In this document: in pieces, positions 1 to 5,789 of the stretch
Layout: every line of letters begins with the position of its first letter
How positions within the stretch are numbered: the stretch's first letter is position 1
Assembly (NCBI GenBank): GCA_017411665.1
Contig: JAFQPT010000178.1
Coordinates: 1 to 7,583 of the forward strand
Reading direction: 5' to 3'
Length of the DNA stretch: 7,583 bases
From: Oscillospiraceae bacterium
Lineage (GTDB): Bacteria; Bacillota_A; Clostridia; Oscillospirales; Oscillospiraceae
The notes under the pieces: model-generated
What the model saw: the letters and a program-made list of their open reading frames with translations, nothing else
Databases searched by the model: none
Told to the model about the DNA's origin: nothing
Translations under genes and position numbers: made by a program

Positions 1-965
1 ATGTTGATCATCAGCAGCAGAGCCAGCTTGGAGTTCACGTTGCTGGTGAAGAATGCAGCGATTGCCTGAGGCATCTGTTCACGAGAGATAATAAACTGGA
101 ACAGAGTAACACCCAAAATCATCAGTACGATGGTACCGCTGGTCTTAATGGAGTCCAGACAGATCTTGAAGAAGGTCTGCAGGGTCAGTTCCTTGTAAAC
201 AAAGAAGCCCAGAATCATGGTGTAGAAAGCAGCAGCAACAGCAGCTTCGGTGGGGGTGAAGAAACCGGTGAAGATGCCTACCAGAATGATAACAGGAGTC
301 AACAGTGCGAAGAAGCTCTGCTTGAAGGAGTTAGCTCTGTATGCCCAGTCTCTCTTAGGTTCGGAGGGGTAGTTTCTCTTGTGAGACAGGATGGAGCACA
401 TGATCATCAGTGCGGCAGTAGTCAGCAGACCGGGCAGGAAGCCAGCCATAAACAGCTTTTCAACGCTCTGGTTTGCCAGAACAGCATAGATAATCAGAGG
501 AGTGGAGGGGGGAACCAGGGGACCAATGATGCAGCTTGCTGCGGTGATACCGCCTGCAAAGCCGTCGTCAAAGCCTGCGTCTCTCATACTCTTGATTTCA
601 AGCTGCCCCAGACCGCCTGCGTCTGCCAGAGCGGAGCCGGACATACCGGAGAAAATCAGAGAAGCGAGAACGTTAACGTGTGCCAGGCCACCTTTTCTGT
701 GGCCAATCATAGATGCGGCAAAGTCAAAGATTCTGGTGGTAACACCGCCGCCGTTCATCAGATTGCCTGCCAGAACAAAGAAGGGAACTGCCAACAGAGT
801 CTGGCTGTTTACACCATTAAACATCTGTTCCAGTGCGAAAGGAACCAGATTCCAACCATCAGATACAACAAAGAAGAAGATGGATGCCATAATCAGCGCA
901 TAGCCGACATGGATGCCAAGCATGATGAGGATGAACCATAGGGCAAAAGTCATTATCATTTCCAT
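1..965 (-). CDS. siaM: Sialic acid TRAP transporter large permease (DctM family), C-terminus off the left edge
   Basis: This is the large membrane subunit of a tripartite ATP-independent periplasmic-type (TRAP) transporter. In this family it forms the ion-coupled channel that takes substrate from the SiaP lipoprotein. I translated 321 residues by hand with no stop before the window edge, so about a quarter of a usual ~425-residue protein is missing. Family features visible are successive hydrophobic segments, SGMSGSALADAGGLG at about 106-120, GPLVPPSTPLIIY at about 148-160 and TGFFTPTEAA at about 233-242. The ATG at 965-963 is chosen because a GGAGGAGG ribosome site lies just upstream, inside the last codons of siaQ. 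Only one base separates the siaQ stop from this start, which implies translational coupling. The sialic acid assignment rests on the neighbours, since DctM proteins do not reveal substrate by themselves. In Haemophilus the Q and M parts are fused; here they are separate. Confidence 0.93.
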   Translation of the reverse strand, partial: MEMIMTFALWFILIMLGIHVGYALIMASIFFFVVSDGWNLVPFALEQMFNGVNSQTLLAVPFFVLAGNLMNGGGVTTRIFDFAASMIGHRKGGLAHVNVLASLIFSGMSGSALADAGGLGQLEIKSMRDAGFDDGFAGGITAASCIIGPLVPPSTPLIIYAVLANQSVEKLFMAGFLPGLLTTAALMIMCSILSHKRNYPSEPKRDWAYRANSFKQSFFALLTPVIILVGIFTGFFTPTEAAVAAAFYTMILGFFVYKELTLQTFFKICLDSIKTSGTIVLMILGVTLFQFIISREQMPQAIAAFFTSNVNSKLALLLMIN

Positions 966-966
966 A

Positions 967-1527
967 TTATGCTTCCTCCTCCAAATCGATATCGTAGAAG
1001 TCGTTCTTTGCGTCCTCTACGACCCATGCACGTACAACTTCGCCGTTCTTGACGATGTTGACCAGCTGAGCAATCATTTCAATGATTGTCAGGGCGGTCC
1101 ACAAAAACATTGCGGCATACAGCCAGCTTTCGCCGATGCCCAGAGTTACGAGAGGAGTAAATGCTTTTCTCTGTACAATAGAGAAGCCATAGTAGAAGAT
1201 AATGGACAGCAGACCAATCATGATCACGTTGTTCAGAGCTTCGATTACAAGCTGAGCCTTCTTGGGAAGAGCCAGCAAAACTGCGTCAATTCTGACGTGG
1301 ATATTTTCTTTCTGTGCCAGATGGCATCCGAGAGCTCCCATCCATACGAATAAGAGACGAGCGGTTTCATCCGTCCATGTGGAAGGAGCACCGATCTTTC
1401 TGGACAGTGCCTGCCAGAAAAGGGAGAACAGAATGATGTTAAATACAATAACAGCGACATACTGTTCCGCTTTTTCCAGTGCGTGAATCGCATCAACAGG
1501 CGATTTAAGACCTTTTTTTTCGTTCAT
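967..1527 (-). CDS. siaQ: Sialic acid TRAP transporter small permease (DctQ family)
   Basis: This is the small four-helix membrane subunit that partners SiaM. The 186-residue product has hydrophobic segments at about 22-41, 53-70, 93-115 and 130-157. The conserved family stretch between helices 2 and 3 is present: TDETARLLFVWMG followed by a histidine and an aspartate (IHVRID). The length is normal for DctQ. A GTG nine bases upstream (1536-1534) is in frame, but that GTG overlaps the GGAG ribosome site. The ATG at 1527-1525 sits 8 nt after GGAG and is the better start. The acidic C-terminus (DLEEEA) is encoded by the GA-rich bases that double as the siaM ribosome site. The gene lies about 100 bp after siaP, with a hairpin in the gap, and 1 bp before siaM. 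Substrate is inferred from siaP. Confidence 0.92.
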   Translation of the reverse strand: MNEKKGLKSPVDAIHALEKAEQYVAVIVFNIILFSLFWQALSRKIGAPSTWTDETARLLFVWMGALGCHLAQKENIHVRIDAVLLALPKKAQLVIEALNNVIMIGLLSIIFYYGFSIVQRKAFTPLVTLGIGESWLYAAMFLWTALTIIEMIAQLVNIVKNGEVVRAWVVEDAKNDFYDIDLEEEA

Positions 1528-1566
1528 ATGATTCACTCCGATAATTTAAGATTACTGTAGCAGATA

Positions 1567-1586
1567 AGGGGGCCGTTCAGCCCCCT
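1567..1586. other. siaP-siaQ intercistronic hairpin
   Basis: A 7-bp GC-rich stem (AGGGGGC pairing with GCCCCCT) closes a 6-nt loop in the gap between siaP and siaQ. In the leftward transcript it is not followed by a T-run, so it is not a standard intrinsic terminator. By analogy with other binding-protein operons, it may protect the siaP 3' end or act as a processing or attenuation point, leaving more SiaP than membrane subunits. That role is inferred. Confidence 0.6.
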
Positions 1587-1631
1587 AATCTATTTATTTG
1601 ATTGGTATGAAATACCGTATAAAGTTATCGA

Positions 1632-2636
1632 TTACTGTCTTGCTTCTTCGATAGCCTTAACTGCTGCGTCGCCGTACTTAGCAACGTATTCGTCATACAT
1701 GGGAGCGCATGCTTCTCTGAATGCTGCCTTGTCGGGAGTGGTAATGGTCATGCCTTCAGCTTCAAACTTTTCCAGCAGAGCTTCTTCGTCAGTCATGAAC
1801 TTTTCGGTGTGCCAAGCTGCAGCTTCTTCAGTAGCCTTGGTCAGAGCTTCCTGCTGAGCGGGGGACAGCTTTTCAAATACGATCTTGGAAACGATGTAGT
1901 TGTTATCGTTGATGATGTGGCCGGTCAGTGCGCAGTAAGGCTGAACTTCGTAGAATTTCTGAGCGTCGATGGTGGACAGGGGATTTTCCTGACCGTCAAC
2001 AGCGTTGGTCTTCAGTGCCAGGTAAACTTCTGCGAAAGGCATGGGAGTAGCAGCGGAGCCGGAGTATTCAGCAAATGCCAAGTTTGCAGCTGCGTTGGGA
2101 ACTCTCAGCTTCAGACCCTTCATGTCTTCGATGGAGTTGATAGCCTTGTTGGTGGTGGTGTGACGAGTGCCGTTGTAAGCATTTGCCAGAACGATCCAAC
2201 CGCGATTTGCCAGCTTTTCCTGAATGCCCTTGCCGTATTCGGTTTCGTTCAAGGTTCTCATCAGGTGGTCGAAATCGTCAAATGCGAAGGGATAGCCGAA
2301 GATTTCCAGTTCGGGTTCCCACAGACCCAAACGACCGGTTTCAGCATAAACCATGTCCAGAGCGCCAGCAGCAACCTGGTCAATCATAGCTCTGTCGTCG
2401 CCCAGCTGGCCACCGGGGAAAATTTCAATGGTGATAGTGCCATTGGAGTATTCGTTTGCCTTCTGAGCCAGCAGTTCAGCAGCAGCGTATTCGTTGGAGC
2501 CTGCATTTGCCTGGAAGCCGATCTTCAAGGTTACGTTCTTTTCCTCAGCAGGTTTGTTTGCGTCGGAGCCTCCACCGCAAGCAACCAGAGCGAAGCACAT
2601 AACCAGTGCCAAGAGAAGTGCGATAATTCTTTTCAT
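1632..2636 (-). CDS. siaP: Sialic acid TRAP transporter solute-binding lipoprotein (DctP family, SiaP)
   Basis: This is the extracytoplasmic receptor that captures N-acetylneuraminate and delivers it to SiaQM. Counting from the ATG at 2636-2634 the product is 334 aa. It begins with a lysine/arginine n-region, a hydrophobic core and the lipobox LVAC (Cys20), so the mature protein should be lipid-anchored, as expected in a Gram-positive. The region NGTRHTTTNKAIN through LRVPN to AVDGQENP closely follows my memory of Haemophilus SiaP. Its ligand residues map as R127 to R158, R147 to R178, F170 to F201 and N187 to N218, all conserved. R178 is the carboxylate-binding arginine. An upstream in-frame ATG at 2723 would add 29 polar residues before the signal peptide. 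It is rejected because AAGGAAAG lies about 7 nt upstream of 2636. It is the first gene of the leftward operon. Confidence 0.95.
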   Translation of the reverse strand: MKRIIALLLALVMCFALVACGGGSDANKPAEEKNVTLKIGFQANAGSNEYAAAELLAQKANEYSNGTITIEIFPGGQLGDDRAMIDQVAAGALDMVYAETGRLGLWEPELEIFGYPFAFDDFDHLMRTLNETEYGKGIQEKLANRGWIVLANAYNGTRHTTTNKAINSIEDMKGLKLRVPNAAANLAFAEYSGSAATPMPFAEVYLALKTNAVDGQENPLSTIDAQKFYEVQPYCALTGHIINDNNYIVSKIVFEKLSPAQQEALTKATEEAAAWHTEKFMTDEEALLEKFEAEGMTITTPDKAAFREACAPMYDEYVAKYGDAAVKAIEEARQ

Positions 2637-2770
2637 TTGTCTTTCCTTTCTTCTTATGTGTTTTGATTTATTTTCATCGGTAAAACCGGTGAATTCATGT
2701 ATAAAGTTTGGATTTTTGTTCAAAAAAGTGTTCTATTTTTACTCATAATGGCTTAATCATAACAATACTT

Positions 2771-2807
2771 TCGCAAATGAGCTTTGTCATGACAAGCTCA
2801 TTTGCGA
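2771..2807. promoter_or_regulatory. 37-nt near-perfect palindrome in the divergent control region
   Basis: Arms TCGCAAATGAGCTT and AAGCTCATTTGCGA (14 bp, perfect) flank an 8-nt self-complementary core, GTCATGAC, offset by a single bulged T. No T-run follows on either strand, so it is not an ordinary terminator. If the leftward promoter proposed next to it is right, transcription of siaP would start at its right edge. It could then be an operator for a dimeric regulator or a 5'-leader hairpin in the siaP mRNA. Which one is not visible from the sequence. Confidence 0.7.
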
Positions 2808-2810
2808 TAT

Positions 2811-2840
2811 ATCATAATCTATAATACAGCTTTGCAGCAA
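2811..2840 (-). promoter_or_regulatory. Candidate siaP promoter
   Basis: On the minus strand a TTGCTG -35 (2840-2835) is followed after 18 nt by a TATGAT -10 (2816-2811). Several AT-rich hexamers overlap here, so the exact -10 is uncertain. The start site would fall near 2804, giving a leader of about 170 nt that carries the palindrome at 2771-2807. A weaker alternative lies nearer the gene, with a TATACA-like -10 around 2698-2703 and no good -35. Confidence 0.35.
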
Positions 2841-2892
2841 CCTAATTAGTTTTTATGTTATCGGAAATCATGAATTTCGTCAATGGATTTGG

Positions 2893-2952
2893 CGTTAATA
2901 TATCATCAACATTATTAACGAAAATTTCATATTTTTTTGTGTTCTATTAACA
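2893..2952. promoter_or_regulatory. Three TATTAAC half-sites upstream of the yhcH promoter
   Basis: CGTTAATA at 2893-2900 and TATTAACG at 2913-2920 form a perfect 8-bp inverted repeat whose centres are 20 bp apart, about two helical turns. A third copy, TATTAACA at 2945-2952, lies 32 bp further on in the same orientation as the second, about three turns. They sit just upstream of the -35 at 2965. This is a plausible regulator site for the rightward arm. The regulator is not encoded in the visible locus. Confidence 0.45.
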
Positions 2953-2962
2953 AAGCGTAAAC
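2952..2962 (+). promoter_or_regulatory. cre-like core (possible CcpA site)
   Basis: The core AAAGCGTAAAC matches the AARCGNWWWC centre of the Bacillus-type catabolite-responsive element, but the outer bases do not match. It lies immediately upstream of the -35 of the yhcH promoter, a sensible place for glucose repression of a sugar locus. An 11-base partial match is weak evidence. Confidence 0.25.
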
Positions 2963-2964
2963 TG

Positions 2965-2993
2965 TTGTGTTCTGTCTCATTTCATGGTACTAT
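2965..2993 (+). promoter_or_regulatory. Promoter of the yhcH-nanA-nagB operon
   Basis: TTGTGT (2965-2970) is followed after exactly 17 nt by TACTAT (2988-2993). A TGG directly before the -10 makes it an extended -10 promoter. The predicted start near 3000 gives a leader of about 47 nt. That leader includes a run of seven C (3009-3015) and ends in a GAAAGGA ribosome site (3031-3037). Confidence 0.6.
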
Positions 2994-3046
2994 GTCTCTA
3001 AGTAAGCACCCCCCCATATCACAACACATAGAAAGGACATTCATTC

Positions 3047-3496
3047 ATGATTTACGCAAAGCGCAAAGATTTGGCTCGTTATCTGGGTTTGAGTAGTACG
3101 CTGGACACAGCCATCAACTTTTTGATGAATGCAGATCTGAGAACTCTGCAAAAGGGTCGTAACGAGATTGACGGTGATCTTGCTTTTGTGAATCGCTTTG
3201 ATTACAACACCATGCCTGAGGAGCAGGCAATCTGGGAAGGTCACATTCAGTACGGCGATATCCACGTTCTTCTGTCCGGCCGTGAAAAAATCGGTGTTTC
3301 CAATGTAGCTGCTCTCCAACAGACTGTAGTAAAGCCCGAAGATGACTTCGTCGGCTATGAAGGGGCTGTGGAAACATGGGTACCCATGACTACCGAAGAC
3401 ATCCTCATTGTGTTCCCCGAGGACATTCACATGGTAAAAGTCATCAATGGCGAAAGCACATTGGTCGAAAAGGCTTGTTTTAAATTTAAAATTTAA
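3047..3496 (+). CDS. YhcH/YjgK/YiaL family protein, probable sialic acid anomerase (NanQ-like)
   Basis: This is a 149-residue single-domain cupin of the YhcH/YjgK/YiaL (DUF386) family. The E. coli member YhcH, renamed NanQ, speeds interconversion of sialic acid anomers so that NanA has its preferred form; the same role here is inferred from the family and the adjacent lyase. Visible family signatures are WEGHIQYGDIHVLLSGREKIG (64-83 region) and FPEDIHMVKV at about 123-132. Likely metal ligands are E64, H66, D71 and H128. Length is typical (~150). An AAAGGA ribosome site sits about 9 nt before the ATG. It is the first gene after the extended -10 promoter and lies 30 bp upstream of nanA. The sequence is cytoplasmic in character, with no signal peptide or membrane segment. 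Confidence 0.88.
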   Translation: MIYAKRKDLARYLGLSSTLDTAINFLMNADLRTLQKGRNEIDGDLAFVNRFDYNTMPEEQAIWEGHIQYGDIHVLLSGREKIGVSNVAALQQTVVKPEDDFVGYEGAVETWVPMTTEDILIVFPEDIHMVKVINGESTLVEKACFKFKI

Positions 3497-3526
3497 ATAC
3501 AAAAATATTTAAGAGAGGTAATTGTT

Positions 3527-4453
3527 ATGTCCAACATGAAAAAGTATGAAGGCATTATCCCTGCGCTGTACGCTTGCTACGATGCAAACGGTGCTGTTTC
3601 CATTGAGGCTACCAAGGCAATGACTCAGTGGCTCATTGATCAGGGTGTCAACGGTCTGTACGTTGGTGGTTCCTCCGGTGAATGCATCTACCAGAGCAAG
3701 GAAGAACGCAAGGCTGTTCTGGAAGCAGTTATGGAAGTTGCTAAGGGCAAGATTACTATCATTGCTCACATTGCTTGCAACAACACCGCTGACTCTCAGG
3801 AACTGGCTGCTCATGCAGAATCTCTGGGGGTTGATGCTATTGCATCCATTCCTCCCATTTACTTCAAGCTGCCTCCCCATGCGATTGCAAAGTACTGGAA
3901 CGACATGAGCGCAGCAGCTCCCAACACTGATTTCATTATTTATAACATTCCTCAGCTGGCCGGTGTTGCACTGACCACTTCTCTGCTGAATGAAATGATG
4001 AAAAATCCCAAGGTTGTTGGTGTTAAGAACTCTTCTGCTCCTACTCAGGATATCCAGATGTGGCGTGACGAAGGCATCAAGGCAGGTAAGGACTTTGTTG
4101 TGTTCAACGGTCCCGATGAACAGCTGATCTCCGGTCTGGTTATGGGCGCAGTTGGCGGTATCGGCGGTACCTACGGTGCTATGCCTCAGCTGTACGTTAA
4201 GCTGTATAATCTGGTTAAGGAAGGCGATTTGGCTACTGCTCTGGAACTGCAGAACGATTGCTGCCGCATCATTTACAAGCTGTGCTCCGGCACCGGCAAT
4301 ATGTACGGCATGATCAAGGAATGTCTGCGCAAGATGGGCGCTCCTGATGCAGGTTCTGTTCGTGCACCTCTTGCAGCTCTGGTTGAAAGTGACTACGCAA
4401 TTGCTGATGAATGCGTTGCTATGATTCAGGCTGCTATCGCAAAGTACTGCTAA
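3527..4453 (+). CDS. nanA: N-acetylneuraminate lyase
   Basis: This class I aldolase splits N-acetylneuraminate into pyruvate and N-acetylmannosamine, the committed step of sialic acid catabolism. The 308-aa product is a single DapA/NanA-type TIM barrel of normal length. The pyruvate-binding GSSGE loop is at 48-52. The catalytic tyrosine is in YNIP (Y139) and the Schiff-base lysine in GVKNSS (K167). GPDE at 195-198 is followed by the glycine-rich GAVGGIGGTYGAM. The longer GSSGECIYQS and the GGTY stretch favour lyase over dihydrodipicolinate synthase, as does the location beside SiaPQM and NagB. AGAGAGG lies 8 nt before the ATG. A 13-bp hairpin separates it from nagB. Confidence 0.94.
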   Translation: MSNMKKYEGIIPALYACYDANGAVSIEATKAMTQWLIDQGVNGLYVGGSSGECIYQSKEERKAVLEAVMEVAKGKITIIAHIACNNTADSQELAAHAESLGVDAIASIPPIYFKLPPHAIAKYWNDMSAAAPNTDFIIYNIPQLAGVALTTSLLNEMMKNPKVVGVKNSSAPTQDIQMWRDEGIKAGKDFVVFNGPDEQLISGLVMGAVGGIGGTYGAMPQLYVKLYNLVKEGDLATALELQNDCCRIIYKLCSGTGNMYGMIKECLRKMGAPDAGSVRAPLAALVESDYAIADECVAMIQAAIAKYC

Positions 4454-4462
4454 TTCTATATT

Positions 4463-4493
4463 TTAAGCCGTCGAATCTGCTTCGGCGGCTTAA
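4463..4493. other. nanA-nagB intercistronic hairpin
   Basis: TTAAGCCGTCGAA (4463-4475) pairs with TTCGGCGGCTTAA (4481-4493) across a 5-nt loop, giving 13 bp with one G-U pair. It begins about 10 nt after the nanA stop. No T-run follows, so read-through into nagB is expected. It may mark a processing or stability boundary between the two messages. Confidence 0.6.
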
Positions 4494-4531
4494 TTGAAAT
4501 TGATCTGATATCATTAGGAGTTGAAATAATA

Positions 4532-5269
4532 ATGAGACTTATCGTTGCTAAGGATTACGCTGATGTTAGTCGCAAGGCTGCTAACATCATTGCTGCACAG
4601 ATTCATCTGAAGCCCGACTGTGTTTTGGGTCTGGCTACCGGCTCTAGCCCTGTGGGTACCTACAAGGAACTGATCGCTAAGTATGAATCCGGTGAACTGG
4701 ATTTCTCTCAGGTTAAGACCGTAAATCTGGATGAATATGTTGGCTTGACCAAGGACCACGATCAGAGCTATGCTTACTTCATGCGCACCAACTTGTTTGA
4801 TCATGTAAACATTGACCAGGCAAACTGCAACATCCCCGACGGCACAAACCCCGACGCCGAAGCTGAATGCGCTCGTTATGATGCTGTCATTGACGCTTTT
4901 GGTGGTGCTGATCTGCAGTTGTTGGGTTTGGGCCCCAACGGTCACATCGGTTTCAATGAACCCTGTGATGAATTTGTAAACGGCACCAATCATGTTAAGC
5001 TGACTGACTCAACCATTGATGCAAACCAGCGTTTCTTCGAAAAACGTGAAGATGTACCTACTCATGCATACACCATGGGTATCGGTTCTATTATGAAGGC
5101 GAAACGCGTTTTGCTGGTCTGCAATGGCGCAGGCAAGGCACAGGCTGTGAAAGACTGCTTCTTTGGTCCTATTAAGCCTCAGTCTCCTGGTTCTATTTTG
5201 CAGCTGCATCCCGATTTCACTCTGGTTGCAGATGAAGCCGCTCTTGAATTGGTAAAAGATCTGATTTAA
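4532..5269 (+). CDS. nagB: Glucosamine-6-phosphate deaminase
   Basis: This enzyme converts glucosamine-6-phosphate to fructose-6-phosphate and ammonia, the last step linking amino sugars to glycolysis. At 245 aa it is the usual short Gram-positive form; the E. coli enzyme is longer. Signatures in order are LGLATGSSPVGTY (32-44, phosphate binding), VNLDEYVGL with the catalytic aspartate D67, and GLGPNGHIGFNEP (132-144) with H138 and E143. The position equal to D141 of E. coli is N136, which I believe is normal in Firmicutes. GKAQAV with K201 follows. A TAGGAG ribosome site sits 11 nt upstream of the ATG, slightly far. It is the last gene of the rightward operon and is followed at once by an intrinsic terminator. 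NagA, NanK and NanE are not nearby in the window. Confidence 0.95.
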   Translation: MRLIVAKDYADVSRKAANIIAAQIHLKPDCVLGLATGSSPVGTYKELIAKYESGELDFSQVKTVNLDEYVGLTKDHDQSYAYFMRTNLFDHVNIDQANCNIPDGTNPDAEAECARYDAVIDAFGGADLQLLGLGPNGHIGFNEPCDEFVNGTNHVKLTDSTIDANQRFFEKREDVPTHAYTMGIGSIMKAKRVLLVCNGAGKAQAVKDCFFGPIKPQSPGSILQLHPDFTLVADEAALELVKDLI

Positions 5270-5290
5270 AAAAGATTCAAGCGATACATA

Positions 5291-5328
5291 AAAACTCACT
5301 CTCAAGCATCTTTGAGAGTGAGTTTTTT
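5291..5328 (+). terminator. Intrinsic terminator of the yhcH-nanA-nagB operon
   Basis: A perfect 15-bp stem (AAAACTCACTCTCAA with its complement) closes a 6-nt loop and runs into six T (5323-5328). It starts 21 nt after the nagB stop. The A-tract on the 5' side could let it work on the other strand too. Confidence 0.93.
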
Positions 5329-5396
5329 CATTTGGTTGCCATTAGGCTTAAATAACCCCTGGTTCTACCAGGGGAAATAAACGCCTTGGCATAAAT

Positions 5397-5454
5397 AACC
5401 TCTTGAATTAACAGAAATGGTTTAGCGACCCGCATAACTGAAATTCAAGAGGTT
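5397..5454 (+). repeat. 13-bp inverted repeat with a ribosome-site-like sequence in its right arm
   Basis: AACCTCTTGAATT (5397-5409) and AATTCAAGAGGTT (5442-5454) are perfectly complementary across a 32-nt loop. The right arm contains AAGAGG, which looks like a ribosome binding site held in the stem. In IS200, as known from the family, transposase translation is kept low by such a hairpin. Here the codons that follow (TTG at 5460) run only eight residues before a stop, so the gene it would have controlled is gone. Confidence 0.6.
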
Positions 5455-5559
5455 GTGATTTGACATTTAATAGAAATGTTGGATGATTATCGTACCAATT
5501 ACGTCGAGTTTACCAGTTTACTGGTGGTTGAACTATTGAAGCGATACTAAATGTTCAGT

Positions 5560-5600
5560 ACCCCTTTTAGGGGTCAGCGGGTAATACCCCTTATAGGGGT
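5560..5600. repeat. Tandem pair of near-identical 15-nt palindromes
   Basis: ACCCCT-TTT-AGGGGT (5560-5574) and ACCCCT-TAT-AGGGGT (5586-5600) differ by one loop base, with centres 26 bp apart. They are bracketed by the related ACCAGT/ACTGGT and ACTAGT/ACTAGT palindromes, giving four hairpins in about 115 bp. Confidence 0.75.
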
Positions 5601-5640
5601 TGAGCAAACCACTAGTTTACTAGTGTTTATGATTATGTGA

Positions 5641-5789
5641 GCGATTACTGCTATATTTCTCCTATTCTCGACAAAATTCGACTAATTTCGAATCATTGAT
5701 GTTTTAAAATGGAATAAAAGATAGAAGGTTTATTTTTTGATCTAAATCTATTTTTATGTCATGAATAAAAGAATTAATAAATTACAAAT
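5641..5789. other. AT-rich stretch without a recognisable gene
   Basis: I see no open reading frame of note on either strand. The stretch has short repeats of ATTCGA/TTTCGA around 5675-5693 and a long AT-rich run up to the terminator at 5790. Because that terminator has no gene ahead of it, a small untranslated transcript from this stretch is possible but unsupported by a clear promoter. Confidence 0.4.

Larger units (their letters stand above)
5345..5640. mobile_element. Palindrome-dense remnant resembling IS200/IS605-type ends, no transposase
   Basis: About 300 bp carries a chain of short palindromes: CCCCTGGT-TCT-ACCAGGGG (5356-5374), a 13-bp inverted repeat with a 32-nt loop (5397-5454), ACCAGT-TT-ACTGGT (5512-5525), two ACCCCT/AGGGGT hairpins (5560-5574, 5586-5600) and CACTAGT-TT-ACTAGTG (5610-5625). 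IS200/IS605 elements are mobilised by a Y1 transposase that recognises subterminal hairpins instead of inverted ends. This layout, and the GGTTTATGATT-like tail, match my recollection of such ends in Firmicutes. No Y1 HUH transposase is encoded; only short open stretches remain. It is best read as an internally deleted, non-autonomous copy. The exact ends are not fixed, since these elements make no target duplication. An alternative is a structured non-coding RNA gene. Confidence 0.5.

Noticed and set aside
1528..1536. GTG start for SiaQ at 1536
   Set aside because: The GTG overlaps the GGAG ribosome site that is well placed for the ATG at 1527.
1809..2666. Long open frame of 285 codons antisense to siaP, and similar ones over siaQ, siaM, yhcH and nagB
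   Set aside because: These are mirror frames of genes with clear family motifs, carry no ribosome sites, and have unlikely amino-acid composition.
2637..2723. Upstream in-frame ATG extending SiaP by 29 residues
   Set aside because: The extension is polar and would bury the lipoprotein signal peptide; the ribosome site AAGGAAAG directly precedes the ATG at 2636.
2864..2878. GAAAT-N5-ATTTC inverted repeat in the divergent region
   Set aside because: Five-base AT-rich arms are too short to support a site on their own.
5476..5550. 24-codon open frame (MLDDYRTNYVEFTS... KRY) inside the palindromic element
   Set aside because: It reads like protein, but there is no ribosome site, it runs through a palindrome at 5512-5525, and all three frames are partly open here. 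It is more likely residual sequence of a deleted gene.
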